Source: DYJE01 sp041660385 (GTDB taxonomy: Bacteria; Desulfobacterota; Desulfobacteria; Desulfobacterales; Desulfolunaceae). Taken from it: a stretch of DNA of 64,000 nucleotides. The notes below the pieces were generated by a model. That model saw only the letters and a list, made by a program, of their open reading frames with translations, was not told the DNA's origin and did no database searches. Where the stretch lies: NCBI GenBank assembly GCA_041660385.1, contig JBAZWJ010000001.1, positions 62,001-126,000 on the forward strand, written 5' to 3'. Below are positions 8,705 to 16,854 of this stretch, one piece after another. Within the stretch, counting starts at the first letter, position 1, and each line of letters starts with the position of its first letter. Made by a program: the position numbers and the translations under genes.

Positions 8705-10174
8705 ATGAAATCGTCATTAAATGAAGCAGGAATGCAGCGAAACATGAACGGCAACGGAAACGACCTGTCTGCCGTGATCGCCAGTATTCTGAAGGCCAGG
8801 GAAACACGCAGTCTGGTGGCGGATGTTGTGCCGGAAATCGTTGAAACCTGGGCCGGTGATAACCGTCTTAAAAAGAAAATCGCAGCCCAGATCCAGGGAT
8901 TTGTCCGGAAAAAAATGAACGGTTCTGATCTTGGAACCAGTCCCACCCTGACGGAACTGATGAATGATGCCTCGTTCACCTCGTCGGCAGCCCGGTTTCT
9001 TCCCACAGCCATGACCGTTCTTGTGGATTCTCTGAACGCTCTGACCACCCATCTTGAAACAGCCCCGGATCAGGAAAAGGAACGGTTTCTGTCTGAACTG
9101 GTGGAGGGACTTAGCCAGAGCCGGATCGGGGACAGTTTAAGCATTATCCTGAAAACACTGAACAAAAGCTATGAGGAAAATCCCCTGTACCTTTCGGAAA
9201 AACTGGGACCGGCCCTTGTGACATGGATGGAAGGGTTTGATTTTGGCGAGGTCCGGGATTTCATCGATCTGTCTGCCGAAGATATGAAAAGTCTGGTCAG
9301 GGTTGCGGTGGAAACACTCTGGAAATACCCGTCCAAGCTGGTTCTGACGCTGAGTTTTATTGCAGATATCGTGAATTCGGCGTCTTTTGCATCAGCGGAA
9401 TTTCTCGCCATGACCAACAGGATATCGCCGGATCTTTTGACTGACGTGGTGTTTTCCATATTCAGAAAGGTCAATGGGAAATCCGTGGGCCATCTTTTGA
9501 ACCAGGTGTCGGAGCTGGTTCGGAAACTCCACACAGGCAGCGCCCTTCTTGGCGAATCGGGAACCACTCAACTGCCCATGGATCTTACCCGGTTTCTTGA
9601 AGATCTGCTGTCCGTTCTTGACGGCGAACTGATGTGGAAAGCAAAAGTCGCCTTTGAAGAAGAAAAGGAAATCGTTACAAAGGTTTTTTATCAGGTGATG
9701 AAGGAAAATCCCGAACGGCTGGAACGCCGGATGATTCGCTATTCATCCCTTAAAAATGCCCAGATCAGGGCACTCCTTCACCATATGTCTGCCATGACAA
9801 AACTTCCTGAAAAAGCCGTGGCCGATGCGGCGGAAACGGGTCTTTCTGCGGTGGAAACACAGGATCTTGCCGAAGTGGTGAATCTGCTTTTTCTTTTCAT
9901 CAATAAAATCAGTTTACTCAAGCCGTCGTTGTTGCCCGGTCTTGTGACCCAGTTTGTGGATGCCCTTGACATGTACGAAGTCAACGACGGTGTGGAGTGG
10001 CTGGCGGGAACCGTGGGTGAGTCCCTGATTCCTCTGGAACGGGTGATTTTACCCAAACTGGTGAAACATGTGTGCCGGGCCCTTGAGCCCCGGGACGACG
10101 ATTACGAAGAAGAAGCCGCAGAAGCGCGCGGCCTGCTCCGCTCGCTTCTATTGGGCGAGGAGGTGAACTCATGA
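8705..10174 (+). CDS. conserved helical protein of unknown function, first gene of the dehydratase/reductase cluster
   Basis: A 489-residue protein whose start follows GGAGG at 8691. It is almost entirely predicted helix, acidic, with repeated hydrophobic heptads and no cysteine motif, signal peptide or membrane segment that I can see; it may be an alpha-solenoid. I do not recognise a named family. Its stop overlaps the start of the next gene (ATGATGG at 10171-10174), so it is translationally coupled to the HgdB-type subunits and probably works with them, for example as a chaperone, scaffold or extra subunit. Function not assigned. Confidence 0.85.
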   Translation: MKSSLNEAGMQRNMNGNGNDLSAVIASILKARETRSLVADVVPEIVETWAGDNRLKKKIAAQIQGFVRKKMNGSDLGTSPTLTELMNDASFTSSAARFLPTAMTVLVDSLNALTTHLETAPDQEKERFLSELVEGLSQSRIGDSLSIILKTLNKSYEENPLYLSEKLGPALVTWMEGFDFGEVRDFIDLSAEDMKSLVRVAVETLWKYPSKLVLTLSFIADIVNSASFASAEFLAMTNRISPDLLTDVVFSIFRKVNGKSVGHLLNQVSELVRKLHTGSALLGESGTTQLPMDLTRFLEDLLSVLDGELMWKAKVAFEEEKEIVTKVFYQVMKENPERLERRMIRYSSLKNAQIRALLHHMSAMTKLPEKAVADAAETGLSAVETQDLAEVVNLLFLFINKISLLKPSLLPGLVTQFVDALDMYEVNDGVEWLAGTVGESLIPLERVILPKLVKHVCRALEPRDDDYEEEAAEARGLLRSLLLGEEVNS

Positions 10175-11355
10175 TGGAAGTTTTATACGATGCGGCCACC
10201 CGCATCCGAAGCGACAGGGTGAACACATGGAAGGAGAACGGCGGGCGAGTGGTGGGTTACACTTGCTCCTACGTGCCGTCTGAGGTTTTTCACGCCTCGG
10301 GCATTCTGCCCTACCGAATCAGAGGGATTGAAACGGAAAGCATGGAGATCGCCGATGCATATTTCGGTCCGTATATCTGCACCTTTCCCAAATGTGTGCT
10401 TCAGCTTGCGGGCAAAGGGAAATACAACTTTCTTGACGGGGCCATCATTACACCGGGTTGCGACAGCATGCGGCGTCTTGATGAATGCTGGAGAAAAGCC
10501 GGTGACACCATTCCCGGTATCGTTCCCCCGTTTTTTTATTATTTCGATGTGCCCCATAAAAGCACGGGGCATGGATCCCGCTGGTTCAGACAGGAAATCG
10601 TGAATCTGATTGCGGCGCTGGAACAACAGTTCGGAGTAAAGGTCACCGATGAAAAGCTCCATGATTCGATCCGGCTTTACAACAAGGGACGGGCTCTGTT
10701 GAAAGAGCTGGAAGACTTAAGAGCAAAGGACGTTGTGACCATTTCAGGCACTGACGCCTTTGCCGTGGCCATGGCCGGAACAGCCATGCCGAGAGACGAA
10801 TACACAAAGCACCTTGAAAATCTTGTCGATGAACTGAAAAAGAAGAAGAGCAAGAGCAAGGACACCAGAAAACGGATCATGATTATCGGAAGCATCAGCG
10901 ACGACTTAAGCCTTGTTCAACTGGTCGAGGAAAGCGGGCAGGCCGTGGTGGTTGCTGAAAACCTCTGCTTTGGAGTTCGGGACGAAGGAAACGTGGTGGA
11001 CGAATCAGGCGATCCGGTGGATGCCCTGGGCAAAGCCTATCTGGGAGAATCCACCTGCCCAAGGATGTACGGAAAATACAAGGAACGACTGGCAACCCTT
11101 AAAAGCATTATCGAAAGGTCCAGGGTGGATGCTGTGGTAATGCAGAACATCAGGTTCTGTGATCTTCACGGTTCGGAAAACGGCTTGTTTGAAAGGGATC
11201 TGGAAAAAGAAGGTATTCCCTGTATCCGGCTCGAACGGGAGTATGGCCCCCTTGTTGAAACAGGACGGCTCAGGATGAGAATCGACGCGTTTTTCGAAAG
11301 GCTCTATTCCCATCCTTCACGACAAGAAACAGTTCATGACATGGAGGCCGTATGA
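10171..11355 (+). CDS. 2-hydroxyacyl-CoA dehydratase / benzoyl-CoA reductase family subunit (HgdB/BcrC-like, smaller)
   Basis: 394 residues. The N-terminal GYTCSYVPSEVFHASGILPYRI is typical of the family: the Cys of YTCSYVP is a [4Fe-4S] ligand. Further family features are FGPYICTFPKCVLQ, GAIITPGCDSMRRLDECW, FYYFDVPHK and, near the C-terminus, AVVMQNIRFCDLHGSEN and IPCIRLEREYGPL. Length fits BcrC/BzdN-type subunits (about 380-400). It would form a heterodimeric iron-sulfur component with the next gene product, receiving low-potential electrons from the activases. Overlaps both neighbours by 4 nt. Dehydratase and aryl-CoA reductase cannot be told apart from the sequence alone. Confidence 0.88.
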   Translation: MMEVLYDAATRIRSDRVNTWKENGGRVVGYTCSYVPSEVFHASGILPYRIRGIETESMEIADAYFGPYICTFPKCVLQLAGKGKYNFLDGAIITPGCDSMRRLDECWRKAGDTIPGIVPPFFYYFDVPHKSTGHGSRWFRQEIVNLIAALEQQFGVKVTDEKLHDSIRLYNKGRALLKELEDLRAKDVVTISGTDAFAVAMAGTAMPRDEYTKHLENLVDELKKKKSKSKDTRKRIMIIGSISDDLSLVQLVEESGQAVVVAENLCFGVRDEGNVVDESGDPVDALGKAYLGESTCPRMYGKYKERLATLKSIIERSRVDAVVMQNIRFCDLHGSENGLFERDLEKEGIPCIRLEREYGPLVETGRLRMRIDAFFERLYSHPSRQETVHDMEAV

Positions 11356-12752
11356 GACCTGAAATAAAAGAATACAATATGGACTGGATGCTTTCGAGCA
11401 TCATGATGGCCGCGTCCAAAACAGCCGACGGCTCAGAAAAGGAATACCTTCGGCTTCTGGAATACATTCCGTATTTCAGTGGGATTCTCGACCCCATCAA
11501 GAAAGAAGGGAAACCGGGCATCACTTTTCTGAAAATGTTCAGCGACTATCTGGAAAATATCGTCACAGCCCACGACAAAGGCAAAAAAGTGGCCATGACC
11601 ACATTCTGTTTTTCACCGTCCATCCTTTATTCGCTTGGGATTGTACCGGTGACGCTTGAAGTTCTCTCCACCTTTGCGGCTTTGATGTGGAAAAGGGGCA
11701 CAGCGGATTATCTGGACTTCTGCACGGAACTTGGTTTTACGGAAACAGCCTGTTCAGCCCAGCGTGGCTCGCTTGGAGCCTACCTTGCGGGACTCGGGGC
11801 GAAAATCGACATGGTGGTCTGCGACACGCCCGGCGTATGCGATACAAACGCCAACGCCTTTACCTTTGCTGCGTCTTATCTGGACAAGCCCTATTACCAG
11901 TTGAACTACCCGCAGACCCTTACCGACGGCAGGACAAGCACCTATCATCTGGATGACTACAGGGGAATGATCGAGTTCCTCGAGAAAACCACAGGTAAAA
12001 AACTGGATCTGGACCACCTTCGCGGAATCCTGGAAGAAATAAAAATCCAGGACCAGCTGGTGGCTGATCTGGACGACATGCACCGCCTGATTCCCACCCC
12101 GCTTCCCGTGCTGTACAACCTGTTCATCTATGCAGGCCGTTTCATGTTTGCAGGCTATCCCCAGTACACGAAATTATTAACGGAAATGATCGAAGCCTCA
12201 AACGAACGGGCGAAGGCTGGCGAATCCGGTTTGCGGTCCGGCAAAGAGAAACTCCGTGCCTTCATGTGCTACATTGATCACTACAGCATGGACCTGAAAT
12301 TCTTCGACTGGATGGACAGAAAAGGCATTGCCCATCTGGGGGGCATTCTTTCCCGAACCTTCAGAGACAATTCAAGCTACCTTGCACAACTTCCCGGTTC
12401 CGGTTACGCCATCGACACGACATCGTTTGAATCCCTGATCAACAGCGTGGCCCAGATGAACGCCCGCATGCCCATGATCCGAAGCATCCGTGGTCCCTAT
12501 GACAGGCCCGGCATGGCCCTTGACGAGACCCTGGCACTTCTCAAAATGTTTAACGCAGACTGTGTGATATACAACGGCACACCCGGCTGCCGGAACACGT
12601 GGGGATTCCTCAAGCCCTTCAGCATGGAACTGGAAAAATACGGCTACCCCACCCACATCATGAACACCGACGCTTTTGACGAACGTGTTGAATCCTGGGA
12701 GGTGTCCCAGGAAAGACTGAATGAATTCTTCAAAATAAGGGGGTTATTATGA
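11352..12752 (+). CDS. 2-hydroxyacyl-CoA dehydratase / benzoyl-CoA reductase family subunit (larger)
   Basis: 466 residues, beginning MRPEIKEYNMDWML at the ATG overlapping the previous stop. Family features: VAMTTFCFSPSILYSLGIVPVTLEV, TEACSAQR-like FTETACSAQRGSLGAYL, MVVCDTPGVCDTN, YYQLNYPQ and, C-terminal, CVIYNGTPGCRNTWGFLKPF. This resembles the larger BcrB/BzdO- or FldB-type subunit. It partners with the 394-residue subunit. A decayed copy of its 5' end lies at 14577, showing that this gene was once duplicated. The following activase starts inside its last codons (ATGA). Confidence 0.87.
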   Translation: MRPEIKEYNMDWMLSSIMMAASKTADGSEKEYLRLLEYIPYFSGILDPIKKEGKPGITFLKMFSDYLENIVTAHDKGKKVAMTTFCFSPSILYSLGIVPVTLEVLSTFAALMWKRGTADYLDFCTELGFTETACSAQRGSLGAYLAGLGAKIDMVVCDTPGVCDTNANAFTFAASYLDKPYYQLNYPQTLTDGRTSTYHLDDYRGMIEFLEKTTGKKLDLDHLRGILEEIKIQDQLVADLDDMHRLIPTPLPVLYNLFIYAGRFMFAGYPQYTKLLTEMIEASNERAKAGESGLRSGKEKLRAFMCYIDHYSMDLKFFDWMDRKGIAHLGGILSRTFRDNSSYLAQLPGSGYAIDTTSFESLINSVAQMNARMPMIRSIRGPYDRPGMALDETLALLKMFNADCVIYNGTPGCRNTWGFLKPFSMELEKYGYPTHIMNTDAFDERVESWEVSQERLNEFFKIRGLL

Positions 12753-13546
12753 CTCTTGTTGCAGGTTGCGATGTGGGATCCCTCACATCCAAAGCCGTTA
12801 TCATGAAAGACAATCAACTGGTGGGAATCGGCGTGATCAAATCCCTTTCCGATCCCCAGGATTCCGCAGACTCAGCCATGAATCTGGCGCTTAAAAACGC
12901 CGGTTGCAGTCTTTCGGACATCAAATACTGTGTGGGAACAGGTTATGGACGGGAACGGATCAGTTTTGTGAATGAGGCCAAGTCTGAAATCGCCTGTCAC
13001 GGAAAAGGGGCGTTGTGGCTCGTTCCATCGGTTCGGACCGTCATCGACATCGGCGGTCAGGACTGTAAAGTGATTCGCATTGACAAGGACGGCGTGGTGG
13101 AGAAATTCATCACTAACGACAAATGCGCCTCGGGCACAGGACGGTTTCTGGAAGTCATGGCCAAGGTGCTGAACATCAGCCTGGATGAACTGGGAGATCT
13201 CACGGAAAAAACCGAAACCCCCATCACTTTTGCCAGCATGTGCACGGTGTGGGCTCAGGCGGATATCATCAAATATCTGAACTCCGGCCACAGTGTTGAA
13301 GATATCGGAGCCGGAATCAACGCGGCCATGGCCAAGCGTGTGGCCATGCTGGCAGGTGCCGTCAAGCCGGAAAAGGATGTGTGCATGACCGGCGGCGTGG
13401 CCAAAAACAAAGGGGTGGTTTCAACCCTGGAGAAGGTCATGGGAGTTCGGATCAGAAAAGTCAGAAAAGCCGATCCGCAGATTGCCGGCGCCATTGGCGC
13501 GGCACTTTTTTCAAAAGCACGGTTAAACGGGGGAGGTGCGAGATGA
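12749..13546 (+). CDS. acyl-CoA dehydratase activase (BadF/BadG/BcrA/BcrD/HgdC family), first copy
   Basis: 265 residues of the ASKHA ATPase fold. GCDVGSLTSKAVIM is the phosphate-1 loop, GTGYGRERISF and VIDIGGQDCKVI the second, and NDKCASGTGRFLEVM contains the Cys that ligates the [4Fe-4S] cluster held at the homodimer or heterodimer interface, with the helix-cluster-helix motif; VCMTGGVAKNKGV is the adenosine loop. It hydrolyses ATP to lower the potential of an electron passed to the dehydratase/reductase. Overlaps both neighbours by 4 nt. Confidence 0.92.
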   Translation: MTLVAGCDVGSLTSKAVIMKDNQLVGIGVIKSLSDPQDSADSAMNLALKNAGCSLSDIKYCVGTGYGRERISFVNEAKSEIACHGKGALWLVPSVRTVIDIGGQDCKVIRIDKDGVVEKFITNDKCASGTGRFLEVMAKVLNISLDELGDLTEKTETPITFASMCTVWAQADIIKYLNSGHSVEDIGAGINAAMAKRVAMLAGAVKPEKDVCMTGGVAKNKGVVSTLEKVMGVRIRKVRKADPQIAGAIGAALFSKARLNGGGAR

Positions 13547-14334
13547 TTGTTGCAGGGTGTGATGTGGGATCATTGACAGCTAAAGTGGTGATCATGAAAG
13601 ACGGTGAAATGATCGCCAGCTCCGTAAAACGTGCGGGAACAAAACCCAGGGAATCGGCAGAACGGGTTCTCGACGCGGCCCTTTCCATGGCAGGTCTTAA
13701 CCGTGACGATGTGGATTACGCTGTGGGTACAGGCTACGGAAAAGACCAGATTCCCTTTGTGAACCAGTCGGAATCGGAAATTTCCTGTCACGCCAAAGGA
13801 GCCTGGTGGTGCATGCCTTCAGCCCGTATGATCATCGACATCGGTGGGCAGGATGCCAAAGCCATCAAGATGGACGATAAGGGAAATATCGTGCGTTACA
13901 TTTACAACGATAAATGCGCGTCAGGCACGGGCCGCTTTCTTGAAGTTATGGCCGAAGCTCTGGGCGTGAAGCTCGAAGAAATGGGATCTCTGGCCGAACA
14001 GAGTACGGAAAAACTCACCATTTCCAATCAGTGCGTGATTTTTGCCGAGACGGAAGTGGTGTCCCTGATCAACGAACGGAAAAAACCCCAGGATATTGTC
14101 CGGGCACTGCACAAAGCCATGGCCAACCGTGTGGCGTCACTGGCTAAAAGCATCGGTGTGGACGAAAATGAAGATGTGGTGATGACCGGTGGCGTGGCTA
14201 AGAACAGCGGGGTATTTGATGCATTGTCCGAAGGGCTTGGTTTGCCGTTGAAACATCTGCCGGGGATGGATCCGCAGCTGAATGGAGCGCTGGGAGCGGC
14301 GCTGATTGCTAATGAGAAAATGAAGGGGAAATAA
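13543..14334 (+). CDS. acyl-CoA dehydratase activase (BadF/BadG/BcrA/BcrD/HgdC family), second copy
   Basis: 263 residues starting MIVAGCDVGSLTAKVVIM at ATG 13543, with GGGGGAGGTG as ribosome site. The same motifs as the preceding gene are present (GTGYGKDQIPF, IDIGGQDAKAI, NDKCASGTGRFLEVM, VVMTGGVAKNSGV), so the two are paralogues from a tandem duplication. Two different activase-type subunits plus two HgdB-type subunits are the composition of class I, ATP-dependent benzoyl-CoA reductases (BcrABCD/BzdNOPQ); HgdC-type systems use one activase. No dienoyl-CoA hydratase, ferredoxin or other aromatic-pathway gene is adjacent, so the substrate stays open. Confidence 0.92.
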   Translation: MIVAGCDVGSLTAKVVIMKDGEMIASSVKRAGTKPRESAERVLDAALSMAGLNRDDVDYAVGTGYGKDQIPFVNQSESEISCHAKGAWWCMPSARMIIDIGGQDAKAIKMDDKGNIVRYIYNDKCASGTGRFLEVMAEALGVKLEEMGSLAEQSTEKLTISNQCVIFAETEVVSLINERKKPQDIVRALHKAMANRVASLAKSIGVDENEDVVMTGGVAKNSGVFDALSEGLGLPLKHLPGMDPQLNGALGAALIANEKMKGK

Positions 14335-14341
14335 TAAAGAT

Positions 14342-14446
14342 GAACATCCAACATTGAACATCGAACGTCGAATGGTGGCTGGGCGGAGGGTGTTGGTGTG
14401 ATGAGCGGTGTTGGCTTGAGGTGGAGGATTGAACGTCGAATGGTGG
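14342..14446. repeat. AACGTCGAA-type degenerate repeat, two direct copies
   Basis: 14342-14378 is built of AACATCC / AACATTG / AACATCG / AACGTCG units ending GAATGGTGG; TTGAACGTCGAATGGTGG recurs at 14429-14446. The same word family occurs at 22581-22735 and 40804-40988. Part of the 515-base gap 14335-14849, which otherwise holds the repeat at 14508 and the gene fragment at 14577. Confidence 0.7.
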
Positions 14447-14507
14447 AACGAGTTGCATTATTAAACCGGTAATTCAAAGTTGCATCAAAAGGATACTGAA
14501 CTGTAGT

Positions 14508-14549
14508 GGCGGGTTCCAAACCCGCCTGGTGATCATGTCATGATGAATG
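14508..14549. repeat. palindromic repeat GGCGGGTT-CCA-AACCCGCC with conserved flank (copy 1)
   Basis: The palindrome is followed by TGGTGATCATGTCATGATG. An inverted copy of the palindrome and the same flank, with one substitution and an extra base, lies at 29764-29808 in the nuoI-nuoJ gap. The unit is therefore about 45 bp long, more than the hairpin alone. Confidence 0.75.
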
Positions 14550-14576
14550 CAGATCAAATACATAGGAGGAAAACCT

Positions 14577-14674
14577 GTGAGACCGGAAATCAGAGAATAC
14601 AACATGACTGGATGCTTTTGAGCGTCATGATGGCCCCATCAAAAACAGCTGACGGCTCTGAACGGGAACACCTA
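14577..14674 (+). pseudogene. decayed 5' fragment of a 2-hydroxyacyl-CoA dehydratase subunit gene
   Basis: Behind AGGAGGAAAACCT, GTG AGA CCG GAA ATC AGA GAA TAC and onward aligns base for base with the start of the gene at 11352 (ATG AGA CCT GAA ATA AAA GAA TAC) for about 98 bases, through the codons for TADGSE. One base is missing after AACATG (GAC became AC), so the frame is lost, and the similarity stops at about 14674. A truncated, frameshifted copy. Confidence 0.85.
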
Positions 14675-14849
14675 ATGTGATTACATGATCATTGAAGGTT
14701 GCTTTGTGTTGGCGAGAAGACATCTGGATTATCTGCGCTCTTTACATATTCTGCCCCTTTTATTAAACTTACGGAAAAGTCGAGTCGGGGGACAGTCTCT
14801 AGTTCCATAATGCTTCTAATTCTTTTTTTGTAACGTTAGTCAATAATCT

Positions 14850-15932
14850 ATGCAAAAAATCCGGAAACCCTTTATTGTTCCTGTGTTCATTCCCCATGAG
14901 GGTTGCCCCCACCGCTGTATTTTCTGTGATCAATCGGCTATCACCGGAAAAGCAGGGCATGTGCCTTCAAGGGAATCTCTGAAAGAGTATATAGACGGTT
15001 ATCTTAAATATGCCGGGCCGGACAGATATCCGGTTCAGATTTCTTTTTACGGTGGAACGTTTCTCGGGCTTGAAAATGAGACCATCATCAGGCTTCTTTC
15101 CCTGGCATCTGTCTATGTGGAACAAGGACGAGCTCACGGCATCCGTTTTTCCACTCGCCCGGATTCGGTGACCAAAGAAAAACTCGATCTGATTCAACCG
15201 TTTCCTGTCCGGACGGTGGAACTTGGTGTTCAATCCATGGACGACACGGTTCTTGCTCTGTCGAATCGGGGGCACTTGGCCAGCCATACTGAAGCTGCTG
15301 CAACTCTTCTTGTTCAACGGGGCTATGAAATGGGATTGCAGATTATGACGGGTCTTCCGGGGGATGATCTTCAAAAAAGTCAGAAAACGGTGGAACGATT
15401 ATCCCGCTTAAAACCCGCTTTCCTAAGGATTTATCCGGTTCTTGTTTTGAAAGGAAGTGCTCTTGCAAGGCTTTTCCTTAACGGGCAATATGCTCCCATA
15501 GAGCTTCACGAAGCTGTGGATCAAGTGAAGAGACTCTACCTTTATTTAAAAGGGAAAAACATTCCGGTGATCCGCATGGGGCTTCAGGCATCCGAAGAAC
15601 TTGACAATGGCTCCGTTGTTCTGGCCGGACCCTACCACCCGTCGTTCGGCCATCTTGTATTTTCGGCTATTTTTTTTGATATGGCTGTAAAGATGCTTCA
15701 AAAGGAAACGATTCAAGGGGAAAATAAACAAGCCGTATTTTATGTCCATTCAAAAAATATTTCTAAACTCAGGGGTTTAAAAAACAATAATCTTGATGTA
15801 TTAAAAGCGTTATTTCATTTGGACAGTATCCGGGTCGTGCCGGATGACAGCCTGGACATGGAGATCTTTAAAACGGTAAATGACAGCATGACCATGACAG
15901 ATCTGATGGCTGACCAGATTCAAGTTATATAA
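14850..15932 (+). CDS. radical SAM protein, Elp3-like core without acetyltransferase domain
   Basis: 360 residues. IPHEGCPHRCIFCDQ near residue 13 is the radical SAM CxxxCxxC motif with the aromatic residue before the last Cys; ISFYGGTFLG is the SAM-binding GGE-like strand, and RTVELGVQSMDDTVL plus GLQIMTGLPGDD follow the Elp3/HemN-like core. The C-terminal GNAT domain of Elp3 is missing. The stop is 13 nt before panC, so the two are likely co-transcribed. There is no clear ribosome site before the ATG. Such stand-alone proteins are common in Firmicutes and deltaproteobacteria; the reaction is unknown. Confidence 0.85.
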   Translation: MQKIRKPFIVPVFIPHEGCPHRCIFCDQSAITGKAGHVPSRESLKEYIDGYLKYAGPDRYPVQISFYGGTFLGLENETIIRLLSLASVYVEQGRAHGIRFSTRPDSVTKEKLDLIQPFPVRTVELGVQSMDDTVLALSNRGHLASHTEAAATLLVQRGYEMGLQIMTGLPGDDLQKSQKTVERLSRLKPAFLRIYPVLVLKGSALARLFLNGQYAPIELHEAVDQVKRLYLYLKGKNIPVIRMGLQASEELDNGSVVLAGPYHPSFGHLVFSAIFFDMAVKMLQKETIQGENKQAVFYVHSKNISKLRGLKNNNLDVLKALFHLDSIRVVPDDSLDMEIFKTVNDSMTMTDLMADQIQVI

Positions 15933-15945
15933 AAGGAGAGCTGGT

Positions 15946-16791
15946 ATGGAAATCATAAAACACATTGACGAGATGCAGAAACGCCAGGAAGCTGTCCGGC
16001 TTAAAGGCAAGAAAATCGCTTTTGTTCCTACCATGGGATTTCTCCATAAGGGTCATGAATCACTTCTTGTTGAAGGACGGAAAAGGGCGGATGACCTGGT
16101 TTTGAGCATCTTTGTAAATCCCACCCAGTTTGCCCAGAACGAGGATCTTTCCACCTATCCGAAAAACATTGAAGGGGATCTGGCCATTGCCGAAAGAAAC
16201 GGTGTGGATGCCGTGTTCCTTCCGGACAACACGGAAGTATACAGAGGCGGCCACCAGACCTATGTGGATCTGGAAAACCTGCCGAATTATCTTTGCGGTC
16301 TTTCACGTCCGGGACATTTCAGAGGTGTGGCTACGGTTGTCTCCAAGCTGTTCAACATTGTGAAACCCCACGTGGCTGTCTTTGGACAAAAGGATTTTCA
16401 GCAACTCGCCATCATCCGGCAGATGACAAAGGATCTCAATTTTGACATCGAGATCGTCGGAGTTCCCACACTGAGGGAGCATGACGGCCTTGCCATGAGT
16501 TCCAGAAACTCGTACCTTAACGCAGAACAACGACAAACCGCATTGTGTTTAATTAAATCTTTGCAAAACGCCAGGGTTCTTGTTAAAAACGGTGAAACAA
16601 ATCCGGAGGAGATCATTCGTTATTCTTCGGAAATTATCGCATCGTATCCTGAAACGTCCGTTGATTACCTTGCGATTTGTGATCCTGTAAGCCTTGAAAC
16701 TGTTTCAGTTATCAGCGGTCCCGTGCTTTTCGCCATGGCTGTCAAGGTCGGCAGTACCCGGTTGATTGACAATATGATTTTAGAACCCTGA
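15946..16791 (+). CDS. panC: pantoate--beta-alanine ligase
   Basis: 281 residues, normal PanC length, with AAAGGAGAG ribosome site. Motifs: VPTMGFLHKGHESLL (the HxGH-type ATP site), VNPTQFAQNEDLSTYP, GVATVVSKLFNIVKPHVAVFGQKDFQQL (pantoate and ATP binding) and HDGLAMSSRNSYL (KMSKS-like SSRN). It joins pantoate and beta-alanine using ATP in coenzyme A synthesis. panB and panD are not in the window. It lies between the radical SAM gene and metK. Confidence 0.97.
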   Translation: MEIIKHIDEMQKRQEAVRLKGKKIAFVPTMGFLHKGHESLLVEGRKRADDLVLSIFVNPTQFAQNEDLSTYPKNIEGDLAIAERNGVDAVFLPDNTEVYRGGHQTYVDLENLPNYLCGLSRPGHFRGVATVVSKLFNIVKPHVAVFGQKDFQQLAIIRQMTKDLNFDIEIVGVPTLREHDGLAMSSRNSYLNAEQRQTALCLIKSLQNARVLVKNGETNPEEIIRYSSEIIASYPETSVDYLAICDPVSLETVSVISGPVLFAMAVKVGSTRLIDNMILEP

Positions 16792-16854
16792 TCCGGTCCG
16801 TTTATTTTATCGATCAAAATTCATTGAAACCTTTGTACGAAGGAGCAAAAAAAA

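Noticed and set aside
16792..16854. SAM riboswitch before metK
   Set aside because: Only 63 bp and no conserved helices or expression-platform hairpin can be drawn.
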